Position numbers and translations under genes: made by a program. The notes under the pieces are model-generated. The model was not told where the DNA came from. It made no database searches and worked only from the letters and a program-made list of their open reading frames with translations. From contig NZ_CP015519.1 of the NCBI RefSeq assembly GCF_001887775.1, positions 2,604,001-2,668,000 on the forward strand: a stretch of DNA of 64,000 nucleotides, given 5' to 3'. The first letter of the stretch is position 1, and every line of letters starts with the position of its first letter. Source of the DNA: Syntrophotalea acetylenivorans. GTDB lineage: Bacteria > Desulfobacterota > Desulfuromonadia > Desulfuromonadales > Syntrophotaleaceae. Shown here one piece after another: positions 1-8,671 of this stretch.

Positions 1-810
1 CAGGCCGACGCTCCCTTCCGCAGCAGCGCCGAAGATATCCGCCGTCTGGAGTTGCGCAACAATCGCGGCCAGATGATTCCTCTGGGAAGCGTGGTGGATA
101 TCGATGAAGCGGTCGGGCCGCAGCTGGTCAAACGTTACAACATGTATCCTTCGGCCACCATCAACGGTCGGGCTGGCCCGGGCCACAGCTCCGGCGAGGC
201 TCTGGCCCTTATGGAACAGCTGGCCGATAGCAATTTGCCGGCCTCTTTTGGCTACGAGTGGACCGGCATGTCCTATCAGGAAAAGATCACCAGCAGCCAG
301 ACCCTGCTGATCTTCCTGCTGGCGGTGACCTTTGTTTATTTGGTACTCTGTGCCCAGTACGAAAGCTGGTCGAGTCCCCTGATGGTCATTTTGTCGGTGC
401 CCCTGGCCCTGCTTGGCACCGTCGGCGCGGTTATGGTTCGCGGCATGGACGTCAACGTCTACACTCAGATCGGTATCGTGTTGCTTATTGCCTTGGCCTC
501 TAAGACCTCGATTCTGATCGTCGAGTTCGCCAAGTCCAAGCGCGAAGAGGGGGAAGAGATCGTCGAAGCCTCCCTTGGGGCGGCAGCGCTGCGCTTTCGT
601 CCGGTGCTGATGACCGCTTTCACTTTCATCCTCGGTGTAGCCCCGCTGGTTATCGCCAGTGGCGCAGGTTCCGCCAGCCGCCAGGCACTCGGCACCGCCG
701 TATTCGGCGGCATGATCGCCGCCACCCTGCTGTTATTGATCTTCGTGCCGGTCTTTTACGTGGTCATCCAGAGGGCCAGTGAAAAGATCCGGTCCCGTTG
801 GAAAGGATAA
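1..810 (+). CDS. RND multidrug efflux permease, C-terminal part (gene cut by window edge)
   Basis: The reading frame is open from the first base, so 269 C-terminal residues of a roughly 1,000-residue protein are present. The family forms the inner-membrane proton-driven pump of tripartite efflux systems (AcrB/MexB, HAE-1). The stretch AQYESWSSPLMVILSVPLAL is the signature of the second transmembrane half, followed by long hydrophobic helices and the loop EASLGAAALRFRPVLMTA. A periplasmic part lies before about position 290. The gene ends 31 bases before the start of a TetR regulator on the same strand, the usual efflux-operon arrangement, although the regulator here is downstream of the pump. 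Substrate cannot be inferred. Confidence 0.93.
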   Translation, partial: QADAPFRSSAEDIRRLELRNNRGQMIPLGSVVDIDEAVGPQLVKRYNMYPSATINGRAGPGHSSGEALALMEQLADSNLPASFGYEWTGMSYQEKITSSQTLLIFLLAVTFVYLVLCAQYESWSSPLMVILSVPLALLGTVGAVMVRGMDVNVYTQIGIVLLIALASKTSILIVEFAKSKREEGEEIVEASLGAAALRFRPVLMTAFTFILGVAPLVIASGAGSASRQALGTAVFGGMIAATLLLLIFVPVFYVVIQRASEKIRSRWKG

Positions 811-841
811 TTATTCTGATGTTGCCGAAGGAGATTCGCTG

Positions 842-1453
842 ATGGCCCGCAAAACCAAAGCCGAAGCCGAACAAACCCGGCAGGATATTCTGAACGCTGC
901 GCTGGAGTTGTTCCACGAGCGAGGCTATTCCCGCACTACCCTGGATCAGATCGCCCGCAAGGCCGGGGTGACCCGCGGTGCCATTTACTGGCATTTCAAG
1001 GATAAGGTCGATCTCTTCGTCGGACTCAAGGACGAGATCGAGGGGTCGGCTGGAATACGCCTTGAGGACCTGTTGCAGTTGCAGGTCAATTCCCTGGTCG
1101 ATATACAGGACGGGCTGTTGCGATATTTTCGTCAGCTGGAGCAGGATCAGCGCTTTCGTAAGTATTTCGAAACGGTGATCTTTCGTACCGAGTTTACCGA
1201 TGATCTCTTGCCAGTGCGGGATCAGTACCAGAACAAGCTGCGCCGCCGACAGCAAAAGGACGAGGATGACCTGCGGCATTTGCAGGCTGCCGGTCAGGTA
1301 CGCGCCGATGTCGATTGTGTCCAGGCGGCCCTGGCCCTGCGTGCCCTGATGATCGGCCTGCTGCATACCTGGCTGATGGACAGCGAGGCTTTTTCACTTA
1401 CCGAACAGGGTGGTGCCCTGCTCGGGGATTTTTTAAAAAGTCTGCAGCCCTGA
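842..1453 (+). CDS. TetR/AcrR-family transcriptional repressor
   Basis: A 203-residue TetR-type regulator. The N-terminal helix-turn-helix is clear (residues about 10-55: ILNAALELFHERGYSRTTL, then IARKAGVTRGAIYWHFKDK). The C-terminal ligand-binding domain resembles the AcrR/TtgR group with a conserved YFR.L..D core. The open frame reaches back to 779 inside the pump gene, but the ATG at 842 has a Shine-Dalgarno sequence (aaggaga) at good spacing, so I chose it. It probably represses the adjacent RND pump and responds to pump substrates; this is inference from position. Confidence 0.92.
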   Translation: MARKTKAEAEQTRQDILNAALELFHERGYSRTTLDQIARKAGVTRGAIYWHFKDKVDLFVGLKDEIEGSAGIRLEDLLQLQVNSLVDIQDGLLRYFRQLEQDQRFRKYFETVIFRTEFTDDLLPVRDQYQNKLRRRQQKDEDDLRHLQAAGQVRADVDCVQAALALRALMIGLLHTWLMDSEAFSLTEQGGALLGDFLKSLQP

Positions 1454-1521
1454 ATGGAAACAGGACTGAGCGCCACGCCTGAGTTTATGTCAATTTAATC
1501 CCCGTTATTTGTTGAAAAGAA

Positions 1522-1558
1522 AAAGGCCATCCTGATTTACTAAACCAGGATGGCCTTT
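1522..1558. terminator. Bidirectional intrinsic terminator
   Basis: A 13-bp perfect stem (AAAGGCCATCCTG paired with CAGGATGGCCTTT) has A-rich and T-rich flanks. It sits between the convergent TetR gene and the DUF2950 gene and can serve both. Confidence 0.85.
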
Positions 1559-1588
1559 ATTTATCCTTGATCTGCAGCTGGTCAGAAC

Positions 1589-2542
1589 TCAATCTTCGTA
1601 CTTTTGCCAGCTGTCGTCTGGGTCAAAATCGGTCATGGCCAGGGCCTTGTCGGCGGTCTCTTCCCCGAGGTCCTTCTCATAGATCACTCCTTCCTGATTG
1701 ACGATAAAGGTCATGATCCCCGAAGCCTCGTACTTGGCGGGGTAGGCGACCATGGCAAAACCGAGCACCATCCGTCCCCCGGCCACGTAGTTAAAGGCGC
1801 CGCCCCTGGCATGGGTACCCTGGGCCTTGAGGATTTTGAAGAAATAACCATGAAACGGCTCCGGAGGGTTCTCAGCCAGTCCGTCCTCGTAGCCTTCTTC
1901 GGTGGCCCTTGCGATCAGCAGGCCGAAGGGACTTTCTGTCTCGCCCTCGGCTACCGGCCAATAGAGGCCGTCCCTCTGGCCTTCACTGCTCGTTAGTTTC
2001 TGAGCGAAGGTCGGATTCACTTTGTGATGCCGGTTGCTGGCATATTCCCGTTGAGCCGCGGTATAAGCTCGCATGACCTCGATGGTGTGCAGCTCGTTGC
2101 GACCGATGCGTCGGTTAAGGATTTCTTCTCTGCCTGCACTTGTATCGAAGACCCAGACGTCGCCGTGTTGTCGAAGAGGGATGGGGAAGGGATAATCCTT
2201 GTTGCCGATGATGAGTACGGCCTTGCCTGCCTGATCTTTATCAAGGCGGTGTTTTTCGGCAAAAACCTGTAAAAAGCGTTTTCGGCTGTTTTTATCCGCC
2301 ACCGGATCACCGGACGTGATCAGGTCCTGGGCGTCGGGGCCGAGGATCGCCAGCAGTACGCTGTCATCATCGTGCTGCACCGCCGCCACCAGACTGACCA
2401 CGGCCTGCTGCGGGGAGTCAAATCCATGCCGGTCGGTCGGGACTTGGATTGAAGTGCGACAACCTGCCAGCGCAATGATCATTGCCGTCGCACCGAAAAA
2501 CCAGCGCAGATTTCTTTGTCCATATGTCTTCGGCAGCATCAT
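1589..2542 (-). CDS. DUF2950 family lipoprotein
   Basis: A 317-residue exported protein. The N-terminus carries a hydrophobic segment ending in a lipobox-like LAGC, so it is probably a lipoprotein. The rest matches the pattern of DUF2950: an early F.SPQQAV..L..A segment, a central R..ELHTIEVMRAYTAAQREYA segment, and a C-terminal F.MVAYPA.Y..SG..TF.VN..G..YEKDLG motif. The biochemical function of the family is unknown. It lies 12 bases downstream of the DUF3300 gene on the same strand. These two families often sit together, which suggests a shared envelope role. Confidence 0.88.
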   Translation of the reverse strand: MMLPKTYGQRNLRWFFGATAMIIALAGCRTSIQVPTDRHGFDSPQQAVVSLVAAVQHDDDSVLLAILGPDAQDLITSGDPVADKNSRKRFLQVFAEKHRLDKDQAGKAVLIIGNKDYPFPIPLRQHGDVWVFDTSAGREEILNRRIGRNELHTIEVMRAYTAAQREYASNRHHKVNPTFAQKLTSSEGQRDGLYWPVAEGETESPFGLLIARATEEGYEDGLAENPPEPFHGYFFKILKAQGTHARGGAFNYVAGGRMVLGFAMVAYPAKYEASGIMTFIVNQEGVIYEKDLGEETADKALAMTDFDPDDSWQKYED

Positions 2543-2554
2543 GGATGTCCCTTT

Positions 2555-4039
2555 CTATCGCCTGTTGCGGTCCCGATAACTGTGGTTGATTCCCCTAGTT
2601 GTACGGTTTTCTCGGGTGTTTCCCGTTCGGCCTTGCCAACTGTTGCGGCCCCGTTCGCTCGATCGGCGCTCTTTCACACCCTGATCGATGCGGTTGAAGG
2701 CACTATCCCGGGGCTGCCGACGCGGTTGGCGTTCTACTTGTTGCCGAGGTGCTGTCTGCTCGATTCGTTTCTGCCGCTGCATCCGTACCGCCGGTTGGCT
2801 TGCCTTTCGGTCCCGCCCCACTCGCACCTGTTGCGACTTTTTGTATTCGCTGCGGTCAATCCGCCGCTGCTGGCGGGTCTCTTTGGTCATTTGGCCCCGC
2901 TGTTTCCGGTCCCGCTCAATCTGGGTCCGTATCGACCGGTTGGTGTCCACTCTGGTCCGTGGCTGCCGGATGCTTGGGGTCATTGTACCTCTGTGCCGGT
3001 TCGTCTCAACTCTTTCTCGGGTTTGCGTTGTGCGTTCTATTTGCTGGCGGTCAATCCGTTGTTGATCCATCCGTTGGCGAGTTCTGTCGATGCTGCGTCC
3101 GGTGCGAATCAACTCCTGTCGCTGCGGAAACCCCCGGGTATCCCGTCGGTAATGAAGGGTACGGGGTGCCTGGTCGTACTTTCGAGCCGTACGGTTGTCG
3201 CGATAGGCGACTCCGCGCCGGTATGCCGGGGTGTGATGCCAGCGACCGTGATGGGTATACCAGCGAGTGTGGTGGACATAGCGCGGTCGCTTGTGAACAT
3301 CAATATGAACGTAGCGCCGGTGCCAGTTAAAATAGCTCCAGTTGCCGTAGCTGAAACTGAAATAGAAGCCCGGCCAATACCCGATGCCGAAGCCGATGCT
3401 TACCCCCGGCGGTCCCCAGTACCAGGGCGAGTAGGCCGGATACCACCAACGGCCGTAAATCGTCACAGGATCATAATAGGGTACATAGACAATTCGGGGG
3501 TCTGCCGGTTGAATGATGATCGTCTCTTTTTCAACCACCACCTTCTGGCGGTCGCTGCTGGTCAGATTGCCCTGCGCATAAGCCGCGGCCCGCAACTCCT
3601 GCACCGTGTCCATGACCTGCTCTTCTTGTGCAAGAAACGCGTTGCCCAGATTGGTGGTCTCGCCGATCCGCTCACTCATCAGACTCAGAATATCCGGAAA
3701 GTGGCAGAGCGCTTTGACGCTGGGGTCCCAATATTCGTCTGCCAGCGCGTCATCAAGGGTTTCGCCCTGCAAATGCCGGTTGTTTTTGCGCCAGCGATCG
3801 GCCTCGATTACCTCGATGGGGTAGGTCGACGCCATCAGGATCTGAGACAACAGGGAGTCGGGATACAGAGCGATCGGCGCCAGCATCTGAGCCAGCTCTT
3901 CTCGACTGTAGGTTTCTGACGCCTCCGCATAGCCGTTGTCCTCGGCCCGAACCTGTGTCGGCAAAAAGGTAAAGCCGAAAACAAACAGAGAAGCGATGAT
4001 CAGCCCAAGGGCCAGATGATATAGGGTTGCTGCCTTCAT
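2555..4039 (-). CDS. DUF3300 family exported protein
   Basis: A 494-residue protein with a signal peptide (residues 1-32, ending near VRAED). The DUF3300 domain follows at about residues 45-220, with the signature LAPIALYPDSLLSQILMAST. A Tyr/Trp/Pro/Gly-rich stretch (about 185-250) comes next, then a 220-residue Arg/Gln/His-rich low-complexity tail that is strongly basic. The tail could bind nucleic acid or acidic polymers at the cell surface; that is speculation. The RBS aggaggt lies just upstream of the ATG at 4039. Probably co-transcribed with the DUF2950 gene. Long antisense frames here are by-products of the biased composition. Confidence 0.88.
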   Translation of the reverse strand: MKAATLYHLALGLIIASLFVFGFTFLPTQVRAEDNGYAEASETYSREELAQMLAPIALYPDSLLSQILMASTYPIEVIEADRWRKNNRHLQGETLDDALADEYWDPSVKALCHFPDILSLMSERIGETTNLGNAFLAQEEQVMDTVQELRAAAYAQGNLTSSDRQKVVVEKETIIIQPADPRIVYVPYYDPVTIYGRWWYPAYSPWYWGPPGVSIGFGIGYWPGFYFSFSYGNWSYFNWHRRYVHIDVHKRPRYVHHTRWYTHHGRWHHTPAYRRGVAYRDNRTARKYDQAPRTLHYRRDTRGFPQRQELIRTGRSIDRTRQRMDQQRIDRQQIERTTQTRERVETNRHRGTMTPSIRQPRTRVDTNRSIRTQIERDRKQRGQMTKETRQQRRIDRSEYKKSQQVRVGRDRKASQPAVRMQRQKRIEQTAPRQQVERQPRRQPRDSAFNRIDQGVKERRSSERGRNSWQGRTGNTRENRTTRGINHSYRDRNRR

Positions 4040-4419
4040 GACGACCTCCTAAAAGGTACGGTCTCGCTTTAATTATTAACCTGCTGGGCGGCTGACGCAA
4101 AGTTCCAGCTTTGCTGTTGTTGTTTTAAGACGGGGAAGTGGCGGGAAGGTTTACGTTGGGGTTTGTTGATGGCCGGGGTTTATTAGCTGCCAAGATATTT
4201 CAGTGTGGCATTAAGTGGCTGGGAGGGTTGGGGGCAGGCCACTTTTAGCATGCAAAAAGCAGCCAGGACGAGCACGGACAACCTGTGGTTGAAAAGAAGA
4301 GAGAATAAGCGAAAATAAATATTATGGTGGGATGGATTCATCACCTTCTGCACGAAAAAAGTTTCCCTTGATCAGGACCAGGTCTCTTAAGGCAAAAATA
4401 GCCGGACGGAGGTTTGAAA
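4040..4419. other. Divergent intergenic region
   Basis: 380 bases between the divergent DUF3300 and desaturase genes. No credible coding frame. A G-rich run (4218-4235) lies inside a weak 6-bp hairpin ending in TTTT. Promoters for both flanking genes must lie here, but I cannot assign -35/-10 boxes with confidence. Confidence 0.5.
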
Positions 4420-5451
4420 ATGGATACAGGTAAATCGAATAGCCCCAACAGCAAAGAAAAAAAGAAAAGCTCTGGCCACGTTTGGCCCGAATGGTATCCG
4501 GAACTGGCAACGTTTCGACATTCCGACAGCCGAAAGGCCATCTGGCAGTTGCTTAACACTCTGGTGCCGTACTGTGGCTTGTGGTATTTGATGGTCTTTT
4601 CGATTCAACTCGGGTCCTCTTACCTGGTAACGCTTCTGTTAGCCTTGCCTGCCGCAGCTTTTCTGGTCCGAATCTTCATACTTTTTCATGACTGTGTACA
4701 TGGTTCTTTTTTCTCCAGCAAGGGCGCCAACACCTTTTTCGGTTATCTCCTCGGCTTGCTGGTATTTACCCCATTTGAAGACTGGCGTTTCAGTCATCTG
4801 CGGCACCATGTAACCTATGCGAATCTCGATGCGCGGGGTTTCGGTGATGTGTGGACCATGACCCTGAAAGAGTACCAGAACTCCCCGAAGAGAACACGCC
4901 TCCTGTACAAGCTCTACCGCAACCCTGTGGTGTTGTTCGGGCTGGGGGCGATATTCCTTTTTCCCATGCGCAATCGGCTGCCGACGCGCCGGGTAAAGCG
5001 CAAGGAGCATATGAGCGTTGTTTTTACCAATCTGCTCATTTTTATCGTCATTTGGGTTGCCGATAAGGTTATCGGGTGGAAGACCTATCTGTTGATTCAG
5101 GTGCCGGTTCTGTTGTTTTCCGGAACAGCAGGAATCTGGCTGTTTTACGTGCAGCATCAGTTCGAGGGCGGCTATTGGGCGACAAAAAGTGATTGGGTGC
5201 CACTGCGCGCCGCCATGGAGGGCAGTTCGTTTTATAGATTGCCGGCTCTTTTTCAGTGGTTTTCCGGCAATATCGGTTTCCACCATGTCCACCACCTGAG
5301 CCCGCGTATTCCCAATTACCTTCTGAAAAAATGTTTCGAATCAATCCCGGCGCTACAAGCGAAACCGCCGTTGACATTTCTAAAAAGTCTGCCTTGTGCC
5401 AGGCTAAAGTTGTGGGATGAAGGGCGAAAAGAGATGATGGGCTTTCCTTGA
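4420..5451 (+). CDS. Membrane fatty acid desaturase
   Basis: A 343-residue integral-membrane di-iron desaturase. The three histidine boxes that bind iron are visible: HDCVH (about residue 89), HLRHH (about 127) and HHVHH (about 288), with four to five hydrophobic segments between them. The family introduces double bonds into acyl chains using O2 and an electron donor. The ATG at 4420 has a GGAGG seven bases upstream; the TTG at 4414 would be too close to it. The 4Fe-4S ferredoxin convergent with it could donate electrons, but nothing in the sequence proves this. An oxygen-requiring enzyme fits with the katG and oleate-hydratase genes nearby and suggests oxygen exposure. Confidence 0.9.
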   Translation: MDTGKSNSPNSKEKKKSSGHVWPEWYPELATFRHSDSRKAIWQLLNTLVPYCGLWYLMVFSIQLGSSYLVTLLLALPAAAFLVRIFILFHDCVHGSFFSSKGANTFFGYLLGLLVFTPFEDWRFSHLRHHVTYANLDARGFGDVWTMTLKEYQNSPKRTRLLYKLYRNPVVLFGLGAIFLFPMRNRLPTRRVKRKEHMSVVFTNLLIFIVIWVADKVIGWKTYLLIQVPVLLFSGTAGIWLFYVQHQFEGGYWATKSDWVPLRAAMEGSSFYRLPALFQWFSGNIGFHHVHHLSPRIPNYLLKKCFESIPALQAKPPLTFLKSLPCARLKLWDEGRKEMMGFP

Positions 5452-5476
5452 TAGATTTTGTTGTTGGTGAGTAGAA

Positions 5477-5525
5477 AAATACCGGGACAGATATTTTTTC
5501 AATTAAATCGGTCCCGGTATTTTTG
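5477..5525. terminator. Bidirectional intrinsic terminator
   Basis: A stem of about 12 bp (AATACCGGGAC paired with GTCCCGGTATT) with a 22-base loop and T-runs on both sides separates the convergent desaturase and ferredoxin genes. Confidence 0.85.
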
Positions 5526-5544
5526 TCCTTTTCAGGGCCGAAGT

Positions 5545-5730
5545 CTAACCGCCGGTTTTTGTCCACTTGATGGCATACATCGGACAGACATCGTCACATG
5601 TTCCGCAATCGTTGCATGTTCCTTGATCGATGACGTAGAGTGGATCCCCGAGCGTGATAGCGCCTACAGGGCAGACGGGCTCGCAGGCGCCGCAGGCGAT
5701 GCAATCTTCAGTGCTGTAATGAGTTCCCAT
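5545..5730 (-). CDS. 2[4Fe-4S] ferredoxin
   Basis: A 61-residue bacterial-type ferredoxin with two cysteine motifs, CIACGACEPVCP and CNDCGTCDDVCP, each fitting CxxCxxCxxxCP. It should carry two [4Fe-4S] clusters for low-potential electron transfer in the cytoplasm. RBS ggagaa lies upstream of the ATG. It is a lone gene; its redox partner cannot be named from context. Confidence 0.95.
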   Translation of the reverse strand: MGTHYSTEDCIACGACEPVCPVGAITLGDPLYVIDQGTCNDCGTCDDVCPMYAIKWTKTGG

Positions 5731-5984
5731 GGCAGTTCTCCTTGGTTCTTAGGGTGTTCAGGATTATTTGCACTATTTAGCATTGGTTGCAGGGAATATG
5801 CCGAGATTTATTAGCACAAATGTTGGTTTGAGCCGGTGTGGGCGATGCGATTTTAAAGATAGGTGAGCAAGTCAAAGTGTCAAGTCGCTGGGGAGAATTG
5901 CGATTGCAGATGTCAAAACAAGAGCGAAAGTTTTCAAACGCTATATACTGGTAAAATCGAACTCCTAGCCCAAAGGAGCAAAGC

Positions 5985-6590
5985 ATGGAAACCTTCGATG
6001 CCATCTATCAGCGCCGGGCAGTGAAACACTACGATCCCGAGCATCGCCTGACGCCGGAAGAAGAGACCAAACTGCTGGAGGCCGCGATTCAGGCGCCGAC
6101 CAGTTTCAACATTCAACACTGGCGCTTCGTCATCGTGCGAGATCCGGAGCTGCGGCGAAAGATCCGTACCGAGTACAGCCCCGACCAAGCGCAAATGACC
6201 GACGCTTCGCTATTGATCATCATGACCGCTGACGTCAAGGCCTGGGCCAAAAAGCCCGAGCGTTACTGGTGCAACGCGCCCAAAGAGGTTGCCGAACTGC
6301 TGGTTGATTGGATGGGGCCCTTCCACGAAGGCCGGGAATGGCTGCAGCGGGACGAGGCGCAGCGCTCCATCGGTATGGCCATGCAGAATATGATGCTGGC
6401 GGCCAAGGCGATGGGGTATGATAGTTGTCCGATGATCGGGTACGAGATCGAAAAGGTCGCCGAGTTGATCAACTTGCCAGACGATCACGTTATGGGGCCG
6501 ATGCTGGCAGTGGGAAAGAAGATCAAAGACGTCTGGCCCAAGCCCGGCCAGTTGCCTTTAAGCGAATTAGTTATAGAGAACAAATTCTAA
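5985..6590 (+). CDS. Nitroreductase family flavoprotein
   Basis: A 201-residue FMN-dependent nitroreductase-fold protein. The start METFDAIYQRRAVKHYDP and the segment APTSFNIQHWRFVIV are typical FMN-phosphate and dimer-interface motifs, and MLAAKAMGYDSCPMIG near residue 135 is the second family hallmark. Members use NAD(P)H to reduce nitro compounds, quinones or other electrophiles; the substrate is unknown. RBS aaggag precedes the ATG. A second, only distantly similar nitroreductase lies at 39482. Confidence 0.9.
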   Translation: METFDAIYQRRAVKHYDPEHRLTPEEETKLLEAAIQAPTSFNIQHWRFVIVRDPELRRKIRTEYSPDQAQMTDASLLIIMTADVKAWAKKPERYWCNAPKEVAELLVDWMGPFHEGREWLQRDEAQRSIGMAMQNMMLAAKAMGYDSCPMIGYEIEKVAELINLPDDHVMGPMLAVGKKIKDVWPKPGQLPLSELVIENKF

Positions 6591-6636
6591 GGGTGTATTT
6601 TAGAATCAAATAAATCTGCCACTGATGGGGGGATGG

Positions 6637-6900
6637 ATGTCTAACGAGAAGATCAAGGTACGGGTGACGGAAAGCGATCAGGTCATGAGCGTTCAGTTGA
6701 TCGAAAAGCGCCCCGAGCGGATCAAAGTCTTGCTCGGCGAAGGGGATCACAGTGTCCGCTGTGAGCTGCTGCCGACCCCCAACGGTCGGGCCTATGCCGG
6801 CACGGTGATGGGACGGGAGATCGTTTATGAGCGCAGTCGCCAGGAAGTAGAGGAGGATATCGCTAAATTCAAGGCGACTTTTCGCCAGCACGGACGGTGA
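6637..6900 (+). CDS. Conserved hypothetical small protein
   Basis: An 87-residue soluble, charged protein that I do not recognise. The sequence reads as one small beta-rich domain (KIKVRVTESDQVMSVQLIEKR) ending in a short helix rich in Glu/Lys/Arg. I chose the ATG at 6637 because a G-rich RBS precedes it; an in-frame ATG lies at 6625. It is followed by a strong terminator and could be co-transcribed with the nitroreductase 46 bases upstream. Confidence 0.7.
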   Translation: MSNEKIKVRVTESDQVMSVQLIEKRPERIKVLLGEGDHSVRCELLPTPNGRAYAGTVMGREIVYERSRQEVEEDIAKFKATFRQHGR

Positions 6901-6945
6901 TGATAGAGGCAGGCCGTTGTAGGTCGTCGTGCAACACCTTTGAAT

Positions 6946-6979
6946 AAAAATCCCCGCCGGGTTTCTGGCGGGGATTTTT
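6946..6979. terminator. Bidirectional intrinsic terminator
   Basis: A 13-bp stem (AAAAATCCCCGCC with GGCGGGGATTTTT) lies between the convergent small hypothetical gene and the aminomutase gene. Confidence 0.9.
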
Positions 6980-7043
6980 ATTTTAAAGGGAAGGCAGAAC
7001 ATTCACTGTTTTCTGCCTTCTCAGCTCATGCTCTAATCTTCAA

Positions 7044-8120
7044 TCACTCTGGCATATTGGGAATCTTGGTCGTCGCCCCTTTGTAGTTGCGCAGCGTGTA
7101 TTCCTTTTCGTCCTTATCAACAATGTAATAGTCCGGCATCAGCGGAATCTTGCCGATATTGGTCGCCAGCACGTACATCGGTTGGGCCAGGCCGGTGGTG
7201 TGTCCGCGAAGCGCATCGCGGATCAGTTCGGCGCCTTTTTCTACCGGGGTGCGGAAGTGGTCGATGCCCGGCGCCGGCTCGCAGTAGAAGACGTAGTAGG
7301 GGCGAATGCGGGTGCGCAGCAGTTTCTGGTGCAATTCTTTGAAGGTCGGTACGTCGTCGTTGATCCCCTTGAGTAATACCGCCTGATTGCCGACATTGAT
7401 GCCGCAACTCATCAGTTCGTAAATGGCCCGTTCGGTGTCCCCGGTGATCTCCTTGGGATGATTGCATTGGGTGTTGATCCATACCGGCACCTTATGGAAG
7501 CCGCCAATGGCCTTTTTCAGGCCCTCGGTAATCCGCTGCGGTAGCACGATGGGCAGGCGGGTGCCGATGCGGATCATCTCGATATGCGGCATTTCCCGGA
7601 GTTTGGTAATCAGGTATTCCAGCTTTTCATCGGATAGCAGCAACGGGTCGCCGCCGGTTATGAGGACATCGCGTATCTCCGGGTGCTCGGCGATCCAGGC
7701 CAGGCCTTCATCAACATCGAAGCGCAGCTTCAGTTCCTGGTCGACCACCAGCTCTTTGCGGAAACAGTGGCGGCAATAGATGCCGCAGACCTCGGTAACG
7801 GTAAAGGCAATGCGGTCGTGGTATTGGCGGGCAATGCTGTCCGGACGCACTTCTTCGGTCTCCCGATTTTCCTTCCACATCAGGTAGTGATCCATGCCGT
7901 ACTCATTGACCTGCTCTTGCAGTGATGGCAACACCTGGCGACGGATCGGGCAGTTGGGGTCGTCCTTATCCATCAGTGAGGCGAAATAGGGCGTGGTGCC
8001 CCATTTGGTGCGCATGGTCCGGATGGCCTTGCGCTCTTCGTCAGTGATGTTGATGTATTGTTCGAGTTTCTCGAGAGTGTTGACCTCGTTTTGAATCTGT
8101 TCGACCCATGTTTCTGACAT
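7044..8120 (-). CDS. kamA: Lysine 2,3-aminomutase (KamA/AblA-type radical SAM enzyme)
   Basis: A 358-residue radical SAM, PLP-dependent aminomutase that converts L-alpha-lysine to L-beta-lysine. The cluster motif CGIYCRHCFRK (CxxxCxxC) is near residue 111, followed by the family motif DVLITGGDPLLLSDEKL and the PLP-site region around CNHPKEIT. At 358 residues it is shorter than clostridial KamA (about 416) but longer than a minimal EpmB. In halotolerant bacteria AblA works with the acetyltransferase AblB to make the osmolyte N-epsilon-acetyl-beta-lysine; no ablB lies in this window. EF-P-modifying EpmB is an alternative, but no epmA/efp is nearby. RBS aggagaa precedes the ATG. Confidence 0.88.
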   Translation of the reverse strand: MSETWVEQIQNEVNTLEKLEQYINITDEERKAIRTMRTKWGTTPYFASLMDKDDPNCPIRRQVLPSLQEQVNEYGMDHYLMWKENRETEEVRPDSIARQYHDRIAFTVTEVCGIYCRHCFRKELVVDQELKLRFDVDEGLAWIAEHPEIRDVLITGGDPLLLSDEKLEYLITKLREMPHIEMIRIGTRLPIVLPQRITEGLKKAIGGFHKVPVWINTQCNHPKEITGDTERAIYELMSCGINVGNQAVLLKGINDDVPTFKELHQKLLRTRIRPYYVFYCEPAPGIDHFRTPVEKGAELIRDALRGHTTGLAQPMYVLATNIGKIPLMPDYYIVDKDEKEYTLRNYKGATTKIPNMPE

Positions 8121-8671
8121 TGGTTCTCCTTGTCTGGCGGTAGATTACAGGAATACGTAAGGCGCAATCCAATAAACAGGATTGCGCGAACGAAGCTGCA
8201 TCAAGGCCGCAGACGAAAGCGAATAGGGGGTCAGAATGGTCGACTGCGGTTAGCAGCGTCCCGAATGTGGTTATTCGATTGGAAGTAGACAGAGCGACCC
8301 GCGACCCGATTCTGTGGATGGCCCAGAACCAAGCGCTACTCTGAAAGGAAAGGGGATCTGCGAAGCATCGCACTGGGCAATGTTCTTAGCGATCCTCTTG
8401 CGGGACCAGAACGGAACACCCTGGCGGGGTGCCGTCTGTGATGCTTCATAGTACAGGGATTGGTGGCCAAAGGTCAAATCCGGCTCGGTAGCAGTGTCTT
8501 GAAGACTTCTTGATCAGGGCATAAAGCGGGGAATTCCGCGGGGTAAAAGCCCCTCCAAACTTCGGGGTGGTGTAACTCCAAATGGCGGCAAGAGGCGATA
8601 TAATTAAAAACAGAACAGGCATAAATGTGGGCAGGATGGAGGGTGCCGATCATCGGAGGGGAAATCAGGTG
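8121..8671. other. 550-bp intergenic region with inverted repeats
   Basis: No convincing coding frame. A perfect 9-bp hairpin GCGCAATCC/GGATTGCGC at 8162-8187 could be an operator or an element in the kamA leader. A longer inverted pair, GAAGCATC at 8362-8369 with GATGCTTC at 8440-8447, encloses a GC-rich stretch that could fold as an RNA. Short palindromes (GCGGGGAATTCCGC near 8525) lie closer to the hydratase gene. I cannot name any of these. Confidence 0.45.

Noticed and set aside
2516-3919. 467-codon forward frame over the DUF3300 gene
   Set aside because: Arises from the Arg/Gln/Tyr-rich biased sequence; the reverse-strand DUF3300 signature is unambiguous.
4218-4235. G-quadruplex in the desaturase/DUF3300 spacer
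   Set aside because: Too few clean G-tracts to support it over simple G-richness.
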